A DNA stretch of 64,000 bases. Origin: Kovacikia minuta CCNUW1 (GTDB taxonomy: Bacteria; Cyanobacteriota; Cyanobacteriia; Leptolyngbyales; Leptolyngbyaceae). The stretch lies in assembly GCF_020091585.1 (NCBI RefSeq), contig NZ_CP083582.1, positions 1,550,001 through 1,614,000 on the forward strand, given 5' to 3'. The position numbers and the translations under genes are program-made. Numbering within the stretch: the stretch's first letter is position 1; every line of letters begins with the position of its first letter. Shown here piece by piece: positions 27,908 to 37,800 of this stretch. Below the pieces are notes generated by a model that searched no databases, had not been told where the DNA came from, and saw nothing but the letters and a program-made list of their open reading frames with translations.

Positions 27908-28645
27908 ATGAAATCACGATCGCCGCTTGCCGTTTTGGCTCTGACAACCCTTTTAGTCAGTTGTTCTGGTAATTCTGACAACAATCAAGCACAGGTCCCT
28001 GCGGGACAATCGAACGCTGGGGTAACTCAGGCACCTGCTTCCACCAACCCCCAAAGCTTTCCAAATCCAGTTGCCAGCCCAATGGCGATCGTTGGAGTAA
28101 AAGCGGTCCCAGGATTATTGCAGCCAACAAACGCCGAAGCTCGAATTCCCACGATCGCAGCTGGGCGTCGAGATCCGTTTGCGGCAGTGATGATGCCTCC
28201 GATGTCGCTTCCAGCGCAAAGTAAGGCAATCGGTTCACGGTCTGCATCGTCCCAGCAATCGCTACCCCGGCTTAGACCCGTTCCCCTGCCCAATTTTTCA
28301 AACTCACAGACAGCTTCCCTGCCACCTGTCAGTGTGGCGGCAGTGCCCCGTCCAGGTGCCCTCCCCCCCATGCCTATTCCGGCTGCACCTGCCTCACGCA
28401 CAAGCCTGGCAGAGGCGATCGAAGTTAGCGGAGCGTTGCAAGTGGGCGGCACCTGGACCATTATTGTCAAAGAACCGGGTTCACCAACCAGTCGCTACGT
28501 CAAACAAGGGGATTACCTGGCAAATGGTCAGGTGTTAGTCAAGCGAATCATTGCCGGGTCGGAACCTACAGTTGTTTTGCGGCAGAATGGTATAGAGGTA
28601 ACTAAGTCAGTTGGCAGTTCCCCAGGTCCCATCGCTAGGAGCTAG
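27908..28645 (+). CDS. Pro/Ser-rich lipoprotein with PilP-like C-terminal domain
   Basis: From ATG at 27908, preceded by GGAGGAGTAGGG. MKSRSPLAVLALTTLLVSCSG ends in a lipobox (LVSC), so C20 is lipidated and anchors the protein in a membrane. Then a ~150-residue Pro/Ser/Ala-rich spacer containing AGRRDPFAAV, the R-x-DPF motif typical of PilP. The C-terminal ~65 residues (GALQVGGTWTIIVKEPGSP, RYVKQGDYLANGQVLVKRI) resemble the PilP beta domain. PilP links inner-membrane pilus assembly to the secretin; an analogous role is inferred, not proven. It starts a two-gene unit with the next gene (12-base gap). An upstream start at 27851 would bury the signal peptide. Confidence 0.75.
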   Translation: MKSRSPLAVLALTTLLVSCSGNSDNNQAQVPAGQSNAGVTQAPASTNPQSFPNPVASPMAIVGVKAVPGLLQPTNAEARIPTIAAGRRDPFAAVMMPPMSLPAQSKAIGSRSASSQQSLPRLRPVPLPNFSNSQTASLPPVSVAAVPRPGALPPMPIPAAPASRTSLAEAIEVSGALQVGGTWTIIVKEPGSPTSRYVKQGDYLANGQVLVKRIIAGSEPTVVLRQNGIEVTKSVGSSPGPIARS

Positions 28646-28657
28646 CGTAACGTTCCT

Positions 28658-29191
28658 ATGACAGAACCAATTGTTCAGCGGAATGCAGCGAACAGTGGAA
28701 AGTTAGGTGCAGAAACAGCGGAAAGGCGCAGTCTCAATTATCAAGAGACTTATATTTGTCCTGTTTGTCGGCACGGGCAAATTTCATCCCTCACGCTGAT
28801 GGATGCGTTTGCCTGCGGTTTCTGTCGTCACATTTTTACCGCGAATCTGCAAGAGCAGTCTATTCGGGTTGAAGATAGTTCCCAACCCATGACGTGGCGC
28901 TGGAATGGACGTCACTGGCAATCAGCCCATCAGTTAGATGCAGACTTGACCTTTGTAGTCTGGTTGGTTGGGGCTTCCCTTGTCATTCTGCCGCCCGGGT
29001 TAATTTGGCTTTCTTCCCACACCTTTCCGCCTTTACGAGGCAGTGCCTTGTACTGGTTTCCCTCCTTTTGGATTGGGCTTTCCTTTTGCTTGCATTTTTT
29101 ATTTGTTGCCTGGCTTCTGGCAGAGCATTATCAGATTTCCCTCTACGTTGCCTGTAGGGTCAGAATTCAGGACTGGCTGGGGAGACGGTAA
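28658..29191 (+). CDS. Zinc-ribbon membrane protein, 177 aa
   Basis: An N-terminal CPVC ... CGFC arrangement (TYICPVCRHGQIS and DAFACGFCRHIFT) makes a zinc ribbon around residues 33-58. Two hydrophobic helices follow: FVVWLVGASLVILPPGLIWL and FWIGLSFCLHFLFVAWLLA. The ribbon would face the cytosol. I do not recognise a named family. It is 12 bases downstream of the PilP-like gene and likely co-transcribed. Alternative: a membrane-bound accessory factor of unknown process. Confidence 0.72.
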   Translation: MTEPIVQRNAANSGKLGAETAERRSLNYQETYICPVCRHGQISSLTLMDAFACGFCRHIFTANLQEQSIRVEDSSQPMTWRWNGRHWQSAHQLDADLTFVVWLVGASLVILPPGLIWLSSHTFPPLRGSALYWFPSFWIGLSFCLHFLFVAWLLAEHYQISLYVACRVRIQDWLGRR

Positions 29192-29269
29192 AGCCGAGCA
29201 GATGGGGAAGTAATGGGATTGCCCTATCTCATCTCACAATTCATCCAGCTGGTTTCATTTGGACACCCC

Positions 29270-29288
29270 ACACCCCACACCCCACCTC
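29270..29288. repeat. STRR: ACCCCAC-type
   Basis: CACCCCACACCCCACACCCCACC just before the convergent gene at 29330; same family as the GGGGTGT block in the ABC gene. Confidence 0.75.
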
Positions 29289-29329
29289 ACAAGACTGGGA
29301 TTTACTGACCTGAAAACCGCTGTAAGTGA

Positions 29330-30829
29330 TCATTCCTCCGCAGGCTGAAGCCGCTTTAGGAGTTGGCTAATTTGGCTGATATCGCTGGTTGTCGTTTTTG
29401 GTTGTTTCCTTAACCAGGCGATCGCGGCTGCCTGCCCTCGTTGAGACGCAATCAGCAATGCTCCCCAGGTTTTTACGTCGAGTTGATTTGGGCTGATCTG
29501 GAGCGCGGCATTCACCCTGTTTCGCAACTGACCAGAATCTGCTTTCAACAAAGCGGCTGTTTCCAGGCTATTTTCTGCGCTCTCCTTAAAAATGGAGAGT
29601 GCCCTGCTCCAGCGACCATCGATTAGATTGGCTAATACTTGTTGGTTCGGGCTTGCCCAGGATTGCTCAGCGTGGGTTTGGGTGATTTGAGCATGCAAAT
29701 GAACCAAATCCATTTGAGCCTGCATCGTAGCAGACCACTTCCCGTTTTTCCCTCCCTGCTTTTGTTTGAACGAGTGCAGCCACTTCCAGCCAGTTGACCA
29801 TAAACCATTGCGGGCAAGAATCAGGGCTTTACCATAGGTGGGATTGTTAAGGGCAGGCTCGGTCAGAGAAATCGGCTCCAGGTAAATCGGGTTGGGTAAG
29901 AAACTGCGCGGTTGTACCTGGTAAACCTTAAACTGCGGTTCCATCCCAATGGTTTGATTGATCATTAATTCTGGGGTTCCACTTCCCGTAATTTCCTGCC
30001 AGAGGGGAATTTGCCCGGTTGTGCTGCTCCATTCCAGCAGCACACTGAGATAAAAGCGCTTGGGGTTGTAGTGGACAATCTGCCCATAGGTGACCGTTTC
30101 GTTTCTCCTCGACCAAAGCCCGCTCAGGTTAAGCCAGATTCCCTGGGAGGGCACTTTACCCTCAAATCGTTTCAGGGAAGTTAGCGGCAGCGCACGTGCT
30201 GTTCCCTGACTAGTGGATTGGGCATTCACAAGCGGAGCAAGCACAAAAGACTCCTGAGGACCAACGATCGCCACTTGCTTGACGAGTTGAAATAGCGCGG
30301 GTTGATTTGCTTTCTGACGTTCACCCGACACCCCCTGGTAGACCCGTAGTTCCACAATGGCTGGAGGGCGATCGGAGGGATCAGACGGTTGAGCCAGCAG
30401 CGGCATCAGAAAATCGGAGGCGACCACTTTCCCATCCATCAGGCTCTTATTCTTCCCCAAAGGGAGAAGCTCACCGGGGATTTTTCCAGTTTGCCGGATT
30501 TTAGCTTGGATCGCTTCTAGAGTCTGAGGGGGCTGCAATCCTGTAACGGGGATGGGCACCCAGTCGGGCAGGAATCGATTCATCCAACCCAGGGCTTGGG
30601 GATTTACGATCAGCTGTATCGCCACCCATCCGCTACCCGCAATTCCGCCTATAGCAATTAGAAGGACGGCAATCGCCCACGCGATACCTTCCTTTGGCGA
30701 TCGCTGCCTAGATGCCCTGGAGCGCTGCGGCGACAAGGAATTTGGCTGACTGGATCTGTTGTCTGAGGGATCTCTGCCCCTTTTTGAACGATTAACAGCC
30801 GCATCGCGATGACCCATTCTCATCTGCAA
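29330..30829 (-). CDS. Membrane-anchored hypothetical protein, 499 aa
   Basis: A ~50-residue charged cytoplasmic N-terminus (Arg/Ser/Gln-rich) is followed by one transmembrane helix, IAWAIAVLLIAIGGIAGSGW. The rest is a large exoplasmic or periplasmic region with strand-rich segments (FLMPLLAQPSDPSDRP, ITGSGTPELMINQTIGM) and a helical C-terminus. I recognise no named family; this arrangement recurs in uncharacterised cyanobacterial proteins. Its N-terminal style (charged tail, single TM) resembles the 38006 protein and the CHAT-TPR protein nearby. Single gene; no adjacent partner on the same strand. Confidence 0.7.
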   Translation of the reverse strand: MQMRMGHRDAAVNRSKRGRDPSDNRSSQPNSLSPQRSRASRQRSPKEGIAWAIAVLLIAIGGIAGSGWVAIQLIVNPQALGWMNRFLPDWVPIPVTGLQPPQTLEAIQAKIRQTGKIPGELLPLGKNKSLMDGKVVASDFLMPLLAQPSDPSDRPPAIVELRVYQGVSGERQKANQPALFQLVKQVAIVGPQESFVLAPLVNAQSTSQGTARALPLTSLKRFEGKVPSQGIWLNLSGLWSRRNETVTYGQIVHYNPKRFYLSVLLEWSSTTGQIPLWQEITGSGTPELMINQTIGMEPQFKVYQVQPRSFLPNPIYLEPISLTEPALNNPTYGKALILARNGLWSTGWKWLHSFKQKQGGKNGKWSATMQAQMDLVHLHAQITQTHAEQSWASPNQQVLANLIDGRWSRALSIFKESAENSLETAALLKADSGQLRNRVNAALQISPNQLDVKTWGALLIASQRGQAAAIAWLRKQPKTTTSDISQISQLLKRLQPAEE

Positions 30830-31023
30830 CTACCAGGAGACCCAATTAAAGAATGTTGGCAAATGCCATGTCTCACTCTAGCCGCATTCTTAATCCGTGC
30901 CACGAAATAATGGGAAGTGGTAGGTGGTAGAAGCCTGGGGCTGAGCGTACAAATAAAATCCCCAGTTGAAGGAGTTAGATAGGGGGATGAAAGGGGGATG
31001 TTATTTCTCCGCAAGTCGTCTGG

Positions 31024-31452
31024 CTAAACGGACGATTGCCAAGCCTGGAGCTTTTGCTGCAAATACTGTTCCCACTTTGCCGCCAGGGAAAGCTCGGTAA
31101 AAGGAATTTGAACTGTTTCGGATTGATCAGGATAGACAAATTCCAGCGCTGCCTTCCCTTTAGCAGAAAGAGTTTCTGAGGCATCCATTGGTTTTCCATT
31201 GATCAACAAGCGAATGCTCTGAATTTCTTTAAGGGAGAATGTTTTCAATCCGATAGGACCCTTTCGAGTGGGGATTCCCCAGGTCAGACGATCGTCCTTT
31301 TGCCCCAAAACAGAAAATATATCGTACTTCGCTTGCTCAAACTGCTCCGCCCAGATTCGGTACGCCTCAACCTTCTGGTACTCATTCCAACCAGACCAGG
31401 CAAGCCAGGTAAAAAGTGCTAGTAAAGGCAACCAGAAAAGTGCATGTGCCAT
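31024..31452 (-). CDS. Small membrane-anchored hypothetical protein
   Basis: Start taken at 31452 (MAHALFWLPLLALFTWLAWS), which begins with a transmembrane or signal-anchor helix. An upstream in-frame start at 31599 would overlap the divergent subtilase gene and adds a low-complexity stretch, so it is rejected. The following ~115 residues are soluble (YRIWAEQFEQAKYDIFSVLG, SLKEIQSIRLLINGKPM), probably periplasmic. No known family. It is divergent from the subtilase gene across 56 bases. Confidence 0.65.
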   Translation of the reverse strand: MAHALFWLPLLALFTWLAWSGWNEYQKVEAYRIWAEQFEQAKYDIFSVLGQKDDRLTWGIPTRKGPIGLKTFSLKEIQSIRLLINGKPMDASETLSAKGKAALEFVYPDQSETVQIPFTELSLAAKWEQYLQQKLQAWQSSV

Positions 31453-31507
31453 AATTTCTCTACTTTTTGCAACATTCTTTTCATTACATTTCGTTCGTGC
31501 TTGAGCT

Positions 31508-33349
31508 ATGTTGGTAAGAATCCTTGCTGCTGTCCGTAATATGAAGAAACTATTACTGGTGGGTCTGTTTCTGGTTGGAATTTGGTGGGCAATCTCCAAC
31601 TTTACAGGATTGGCGACCCAGGGAACCTATCATTCTATTATTCTGGACTTTCGGGAAGATGTGGGAGCGGCCCAAATTGAAGACCAGGTGCAGGCGATCG
31701 CCCAAAACTATAACGTTAGTCCCCATTTGAACAGCCAATTTTCTTTAGGGGATCACGTATTTGTGATCGAAACAGGTCAAGGTAACACCCCCAAGGAAAT
31801 GCGTAAACTATTGGAGACCCTGAAAAAATCCGAAGTCAGTAAATATACTGAATTTATCGAGCCGGATTATATTTACAGCATCTCCTTCCTTCCCAATGAC
31901 CCTGACTACAGCAAACAGTGGAATTTGCGCAGCATCAACGCCGAGGTAGCCTGGGACGATACCAAAGGGAACGGTGCCACCGTTGCCATTATCGACACAG
32001 GGATCAGTCCTGTTCCTGATTTAGCTGAGACAAAATTTGTCAAAGGCTATGACTTTGTAAACGACCAGGAAGAAGCAAGGGATGATAACGGTCATGGAAC
32101 CCATGTCGCAGGTACCGTTGCCCAATCGACCAATAACGGCTTTGGCGTTGCAGGAGTCGCCTACGAAGCCAACATCATGCCGCTCAAGGTTTTATCCGCT
32201 TCGGGTGGTGGCACTGTTGCTGATATTGCGGAAGCCATTCGCTTTGCGGCTGATAACGGTGCAGATGTCATCAATATGAGTTTGGGCGGAGGGGGTGAGA
32301 GCCAATTGATGCAAGAAGCGATCGACTACGCCCATAGCAAAGGAGTGGTCATTGTTGCAGCAGCGGGCAATTCAGGGGAGAATGCGGCTGCCTATCCTGC
32401 TCGCTACCCCCATGTGATTGGCGTATCTGCCCTGGGTCCTGAAGGAACAAAAGCCCCCTATTCCAATTTCGGCGCAGGCATCGATCTTTCAGCTCCAGGC
32501 GGGTCTAAAAACGGCGATGATCCAGCCGGTGGCATCCTGCAAAACACCATCAACCCTGAAACCGGTGAATCCGTGTTTGAGTCTTACCAGGGCACCAGCA
32601 TGGCATCTCCCCACGTTGCTGGGGTAGCGGCTTTGCTCAAAGCCGAAGGGATTAAGGACGCTGATGAAGTAGAAAATATTCTCAAGCAGTCTGCCTTACA
32701 GGTGAAGGATGATTCTCTGAATCACTATGGAGCTGGCAAACTGGATGCGGCAGCGGCTGTAAAACTGGCGAATCATGGCAAAATCACCTTCCGCGATTTC
32801 TTCCGCTGGTTGCGCGACAACGGCTACCTCAATCCGCGTTTCTGGATTGATGGTGGGGTAATTGCCCTCTGGCCCAAGATTTTGATGGTTCTTGGTTCCT
32901 ATCTCCTGGCATGGTTCCTGCGGGTCTACTTCCCCTTTGCCTGGGGGTGGACTCTTTCTACAGGGTTGGTTGCCGGAAGTTCTGGTTTGTTCTTCCTCAA
33001 AGGTGTTTACTTGTTTGATGCGCCCCAGTGGCCCTTCCGCCTTTTGGGTAGCTCAGTTCCAGAGTTAGGAAGTGCGCTTCAGGGAACGACGATGTTGAAT
33101 CCGTTGTTTGCCAGTGCGTTGATTCCATTGATTCTGATCGCGCTATTGTTGGGGCATACCCAGTGGAAATGGTTTGCGATCGGAACGACGATCGGAATGG
33201 CGGCGTGCCTGGCAGTCAGCGCTGCCCTGTCTCCTGGGATGTTATGGCTGGGAGATGGGGCAATTGCCCGCACCTTCCTGGCTGTAAACGCCCTAATCTG
33301 CTTTGCACTGGCTCGTCTCGCCATTAAACCAGGAGGATCGACGATATGA
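31508..33349 (+). CDS. Membrane-anchored subtilisin-like (S8) serine protease
   Basis: 613 residues. N-terminal anchor (MKKLLLVGLFLVGIWWAIS), a ~90-residue propeptide-like part (I9-type: VFVIETGQGNTPKEMRKLLE), then the catalytic core: D163 in AIIDTGISP, H196 in NGHGTHVAGT, N288 in AAAGNSG and S364 in GTSMASPHVAG. After the protease (~residue 420) come four hydrophobic helices, such as WPKILMVLGSYLLAWFLRVY and ALIPLILIALLLGH, so the enzyme is anchored by N- and C-terminal membrane parts, unusual for secreted subtilases. The next gene starts inside its stop (ATGA), suggesting a small partner. A shorter start at 31541 is possible. Confidence 0.92.
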   Translation: MLVRILAAVRNMKKLLLVGLFLVGIWWAISNFTGLATQGTYHSIILDFREDVGAAQIEDQVQAIAQNYNVSPHLNSQFSLGDHVFVIETGQGNTPKEMRKLLETLKKSEVSKYTEFIEPDYIYSISFLPNDPDYSKQWNLRSINAEVAWDDTKGNGATVAIIDTGISPVPDLAETKFVKGYDFVNDQEEARDDNGHGTHVAGTVAQSTNNGFGVAGVAYEANIMPLKVLSASGGGTVADIAEAIRFAADNGADVINMSLGGGGESQLMQEAIDYAHSKGVVIVAAAGNSGENAAAYPARYPHVIGVSALGPEGTKAPYSNFGAGIDLSAPGGSKNGDDPAGGILQNTINPETGESVFESYQGTSMASPHVAGVAALLKAEGIKDADEVENILKQSALQVKDDSLNHYGAGKLDAAAAVKLANHGKITFRDFFRWLRDNGYLNPRFWIDGGVIALWPKILMVLGSYLLAWFLRVYFPFAWGWTLSTGLVAGSSGLFFLKGVYLFDAPQWPFRLLGSSVPELGSALQGTTMLNPLFASALIPLILIALLLGHTQWKWFAIGTTIGMAACLAVSAALSPGMLWLGDGAIARTFLAVNALICFALARLAIKPGGSTI

Positions 33350-33564
33350 GTATTCAGGTTGAAGGCACGATCGAACGCAAGGGAATTGGCCCAGGAACCT
33401 GGGCACTGGTTACAAACGGCAAAACCTATGAACTTCATAAACCGCCCGCAGATTTACACAAATCCGGGCTGAAAGTCAAAGTAGAAGGTCAGGTGCGAGA
33501 GGATGTCATGTCCTTTGCCATGATTGGCCCCATTCTAGAAGTTGATCGGTTTGAAGTAATTTAG
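33346..33564 (+). CDS. Small conserved protein coupled to the subtilase
   Basis: 72 residues starting MSIQVEGTIERKGIGPGTWA. All-beta pattern (WALVTNGKTYELHK, LKVKVEGQVREDVMSFAMIG) suggests an OB-like or small beta-barrel fold. No signal peptide or membrane segment. Its ATG overlaps the subtilase stop (33346-33349), the tightest coupling in the window, so it may be an intracellular partner or just co-translated. Recurs as a small conserved hypothetical in cyanobacteria (pattern recall). Confidence 0.75.
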   Translation: MSIQVEGTIERKGIGPGTWALVTNGKTYELHKPPADLHKSGLKVKVEGQVREDVMSFAMIGPILEVDRFEVI

Positions 33565-33685
33565 AGGGGGGTAGGGGAAAAGAGAAAGGATGCAGAACAA
33601 AAATGGGAATTGTTTCCTTACCCTGAACTCAGGGCTTAAAACTCCAACCTTCCTCTCTTCCCCATCGCATCACTAACTACCCGCC

Positions 33686-34000
33686 CTAATTCACACTTGC
33701 TAAAACTTCTTGTAAGCGGCTCCTAAACTCTCCCTTAGGGTGCCCTCCCTTCACTTCGCCTAAAATCTTAAACGTACCTTCTGGGTCATCGCAGATCAGG
33801 TAGGTAGGCCAGCCCATCCCTTCCTTGTCCGGGTACTGCGCCAGCAAAATGCTGCGATACTTCCGATAGGTTGCGGTGTCTTGCATTTTGACGCTGATAA
33901 ATTCGAGTCCAAGCTCTTCTGCAACTTTCTGGTCGTAAAACGACATCTTGTGGCAGATGCCGCAATCTTCTGAAGAAAACTTAATTACAGCTCGGCTCAT
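33686..34000 (-). CDS. Thioredoxin-like protein with CGIC active site
   Basis: Start at 34000 (MSRAVIKFSSEDCGICHKMS), with GGAGAAG ~10 bases upstream; the longer frame to 34018 starts inside that ribosome site. The CGIC active site lies at residues 13-16, followed by the thioredoxin strand FISVKMQD and the cis-Pro region GWPTYLICDD. It should act as a small cytosolic thiol reductase or disulfide-bond carrier. No operon partner. Confidence 0.88.
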   Translation of the reverse strand: MSRAVIKFSSEDCGICHKMSFYDQKVAEELGLEFISVKMQDTATYRKYRSILLAQYPDKEGMGWPTYLICDDPEGTFKILGEVKGGHPKGEFRSRLQEVLASVN

Positions 34001-34889
34001 ATAATATTCTTCTCCCAACTATCAAATTTAGTCAGCATACCACTCGATCAAGCATCCGTAGTCCATTCCCCAGGGCTTGTAGTCTATTCCCACTACCAGT
34101 TGCGAGACCATTTATGGCACGGGATGGTGACACTCGAACCGCCTGGTTCTGATAAATCTAACTCCGTCTATCCTAGCTCTGCCGTAGAAGCTCGTCATTC
34201 CTATCAGCCGTGTCGTTGGGGTATGAGCCATAGCCATGAAAGTTAGGACATCTTATGGCGCTAAAACCTTTTGTTCCTGGCGATTTCTTCCCTGACACTG
34301 TTTGGCGGCAGCTCCCAAAGCCGCCCACTCAAGACCTGTCACCGATCCTATCTATGCCCAGCTTATTTTATCTGGACTTTCAACCCTGGAACTTGAAAGA
34401 GAAACCCCGACTCAAAACTGAGCCGGGGAACAAATCAGGGTGCATCTACCATCAGGTACTTCCACTCTAGAAGCAAGTAATCCGGAAGGGTTTTCAGGAA
34501 GTTTTAAGTAAAGTTGAAACTGTTTGAATTTTTCATAACGATCGTCCGTAAGCTTCCTAACGCGTAAGTACTCCATGTCATGATCAATAAACTTTGAATA
34601 AAGCCTCCTATGCCAGTTCCGTGCATCCACCGAGATTTTACTTACCAAAAACCTAGAAAAATACGCCACACTAAAAGTTGTAAGAGGAAGCATTTGGCTA
34701 TTTCACTCCATGAACCTACGGCGTTGTCCTTCCTCAAAGAGGGCACACTAGAAATGATTCAGGAAATCAACGGCTTAACGAGATTTCTGCCTGATGCCTT
34801 TCTTTACAGGACGATTAGGAAGGTAGGAATCGCAACACCAATTCGGATCGAGAGGGGCAGGTTGTAAACAGTCTTCTTGGAGAGTAGCA
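34001..34889. other. 889-base region without a clear gene
   Basis: Two overlapping frames (34255-34470 + and 34412-34693 -) have no family resemblance and no ribosome sites, and a hairpin (34405-34428) lies inside them. A segment near 34114-34140 vaguely resembles a tRNA 3' half (TCGAACC) but its stem does not pair. The stretch may hold decayed mobile DNA; nothing can be named. Confidence 0.5.
34405..34428. terminator. GC-rich hairpin
   Basis: CCCCGACTC (34405-34413) pairs with GAGCCGGGG (34420-34428) around AAAACT, one mismatch. It may mark the end of a decayed transcript. Confidence 0.45.
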
Positions 34890-37800
34890 GTGACCCAGGA
34901 ATTTCATATTTCTGTGACTCCAATCGGGGACGATGAGTACCTGGTGCGGACTGAACGTGTCGCACCAGGGGTGCCGTTGGCGGAAGAGCAGGTAAACTGG
35001 CCCGTTGATGAATGGTTGGCGCGGGCAGGTTCGCTGATGAACGACCCCCTCCTGGGGTTGCTGCGGGGCGAGTCTGTTCATCCTCTGGCGGACGCCTCTC
35101 ATTTGATGGGGAATTCTTTAGAAACTCAGGATCAGCGGGCTGTTAATCTCGTCAAATTTGGACAGCAGCTTTATAAACATCTGTTTCAGGGAACCATTCG
35201 AGATAGCTGGGTGATGGCGCAGGGAATTGCTCAGCATCGCCAGGAAGATTTGCGCTTGAGGTTGGGTCTGAAAGATCCCCGGTTGCCCCGCTTACCCTGG
35301 GAAGTGCTGGCCAACGATCGGCCGATCGCCACCGGAACCGATGTCCTGTTCTCCCGCTACCACTCCAGCTTTGCGGCAATGTCTTCCCCGTTTCAGTTTC
35401 AGCAATTGCCGCAGATTGAACCAGGGCAGCCCCTTAAAATCCTCATGGTGCTGGCAGCCCCAACCGACCAGGAAGCCCTGGCATTGAGGCAGGAGGCGTT
35501 ACATTTACAGGAAGAATTGCAGGGTAACTTCCGCAATGGCAGTCGAAATGGGCGATTCTCTGATATCCAACTCACCATCCTGGAACACCCCGGACGGGAG
35601 CAACTGACCCAGGCTTTAGAACATAATCACTATCAGGTACTGCACTATGCGGGGCATAGTAGCCTGGGAACCGAAGGTGGCAAGCTATACCTGGTTAGCA
35701 ATAAAACAGGGCTGACAGAAACCCTCAATGGTGAAGATCTGGCAGGGTTGCTGGTTAATAATGGCATTCGGATGGCGGTATTTAACTCCTGTCAGGGAGT
35801 TTATACTGCCACCACCGAATCAGCCGCAGATGCCGGGGAAGGAAACCTGGCAGAAGCCCTGGTTAAGCGCGGACATTCCAGCGGTTCTGGCAATGGCAGA
35901 ACGCATTCCCGATGATGTGGCGCTCAACCTCAGCCGCTTGTTCTATCGCAATTTGAAGCAACTTTATCCCATCGACTTGAGCCTGAGCCGCGCCCGTCAG
36001 GGGTTACTTTCCTCCTACGGCTCGAATCAGCTTTACTGGGCATTACCGATTCTTTATCTACACCCAGAATTTGACGGTTATTTGCAATCCTCCGATGAGG
36101 TAACAGAGCCAGCAGCGGTAGGCTTACCAGACGATCGCGCCGTTGATGCACTCAACTGGCAAATCGGTTCTCCCGTTCCAGGACGATTTAGATGATGAGG
36201 ATTTAGATGATGACCTGGCAGATGACTTAGCAGAGGATTTCGCTGATGAGCCTCTCAACGAGTCCTCTGTCCCAGGGGTATCTGAGGTGGGGGAACTTGA
36301 TGAGTTTGATGAAGATCCTCTGCTAGACCCGGAGGATTTGGAGTTCGACGAGCCAGAATACCAGCCAGATACCGAAACTGAGAAGGTGGCTCGACTGGTA
36401 CAGCAGCTATCTCAGGGTTCATCCCAGAATCTGGTTCAAGAGGAACCCTTGTCCGCATCCCCGACGGAGAATCTGTTACCCCAGGAGAACCAGGAAATTA
36501 AGCCAGAAGATTATCTGGTGCTCCCAGATGATCCGCGCTATTCCCATCCTGCGTCGTCAGAGGCGGTGCGTCCGGGAGAAGCGTCTTCCGAAGAGAATGC
36601 TTTCCCAGAAACCGCAGAAGTGGAAGATGGATCGGTTTACCTGGAACTGGAACGGCTGTTGGCAGAGACAGGCAAGCTGACTGAGGCGATCGCGGTTTGT
36701 AATCGGGCGATCCAGGAGAATCCAAATAACGCGAAGGCATACGATCGCCTGGGTTGGGCATGTGTTCCAGCAGGGGTACCTGGCTGAGGCAATCTCTGCC
36801 TACAATCAGGCAATTCGGGTCAACCCTACCCTGGCAGAGGCTCACAACCACCTGGGTCTGGCCCTTTACCAGCAAGGTAATGTGCGGGAAGCCATCCGGG
36901 CTTACAGTCGCGCGGTACAACTAGAGCCAAAACTGGAAGAGGCGCACCGAAATCTGGATACTGCCCTCCGCAAGCAGGGAGTTTACCCGACCAATGGGCA
37001 ATCTCCCTACCCCCCCAAAAATCAGCCTCCCAAAACTCAGCTTTGGCATCAGCCTGGAAAAGCCACCCACCCGAATAGACCTGGATCGGCAACCCAGTCG
37101 TTACCCAGTCAGGCTTCCCCTTCCTACCAAAAGGTTGAAGCTGCCCCATCCTCCGGCCATGCGGTCGCTGCTTCTGCTGGACGGTCACACCGCAAGCCAC
37201 TCCTCTGGTTGGGTATCGGAACCGTTGGTTTTACAGGTCTTTTATTAGGAGGTTGGCTCCTCTCCAGTCAACTGGCGGGGTCCTTACCCAAAATTCTGGC
37301 GGAGCAGCCCCCTCCTTCGGTTGAGAATATTGACGAACTGAAGCGGGCAAATCCATCGGTCGTGGCAGCGATCGCAACTCAGCAGTTTGATCAGGGCAAT
37401 ATCCAGGCGGGACAACGGGCGATCGAAGTTCTTCTGGAACGGAAAGAATTGACCCAGGCAGCAGCAGCATTGACTCCAATCCTGAGCCAAAAAGGAAACA
37501 GTCCAACAATTAACTTTCTGATGGGACGATTAGCCTGGGAGTTTGTTCAGGTTGGAAATAGTCTTTATCACGTGGAAGATGCCCGTCACGCCTGGGAAAA
37601 AGCGGCGAACCTGGAACCGGGGAGTATCGCGTTTCAAAATGCCCTGGGCTTTGCTTACTACGCCGAGGGAAATTTGGAGCTTGCAACTCAAACATGGCTA
37701 CAAGCCCTGCAACTGGCAGACGGAGGACCAACCAAAACCGTCGCAAATCAACAGGTTAACCCAACCTCTTCCCAGGAAACTCTGACAGCCTATGCTGGGC

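Noticed and set aside
34114-34150. tRNA-like GATGGTGACACTCGAACC segment on the minus strand
   Set aside because: The T-arm stem does not pair and no anticodon or acceptor stem is found.
34412-34693. 93-codon minus-strand frame
   Set aside because: No ribosome site or recognisable domain, and it runs through a hairpin.
35874-36765. Programmed +1 frameshifting in the CHAT-TPR gene
   Set aside because: The three sites share no slippery motif and similar breaks occur in unrelated genes.
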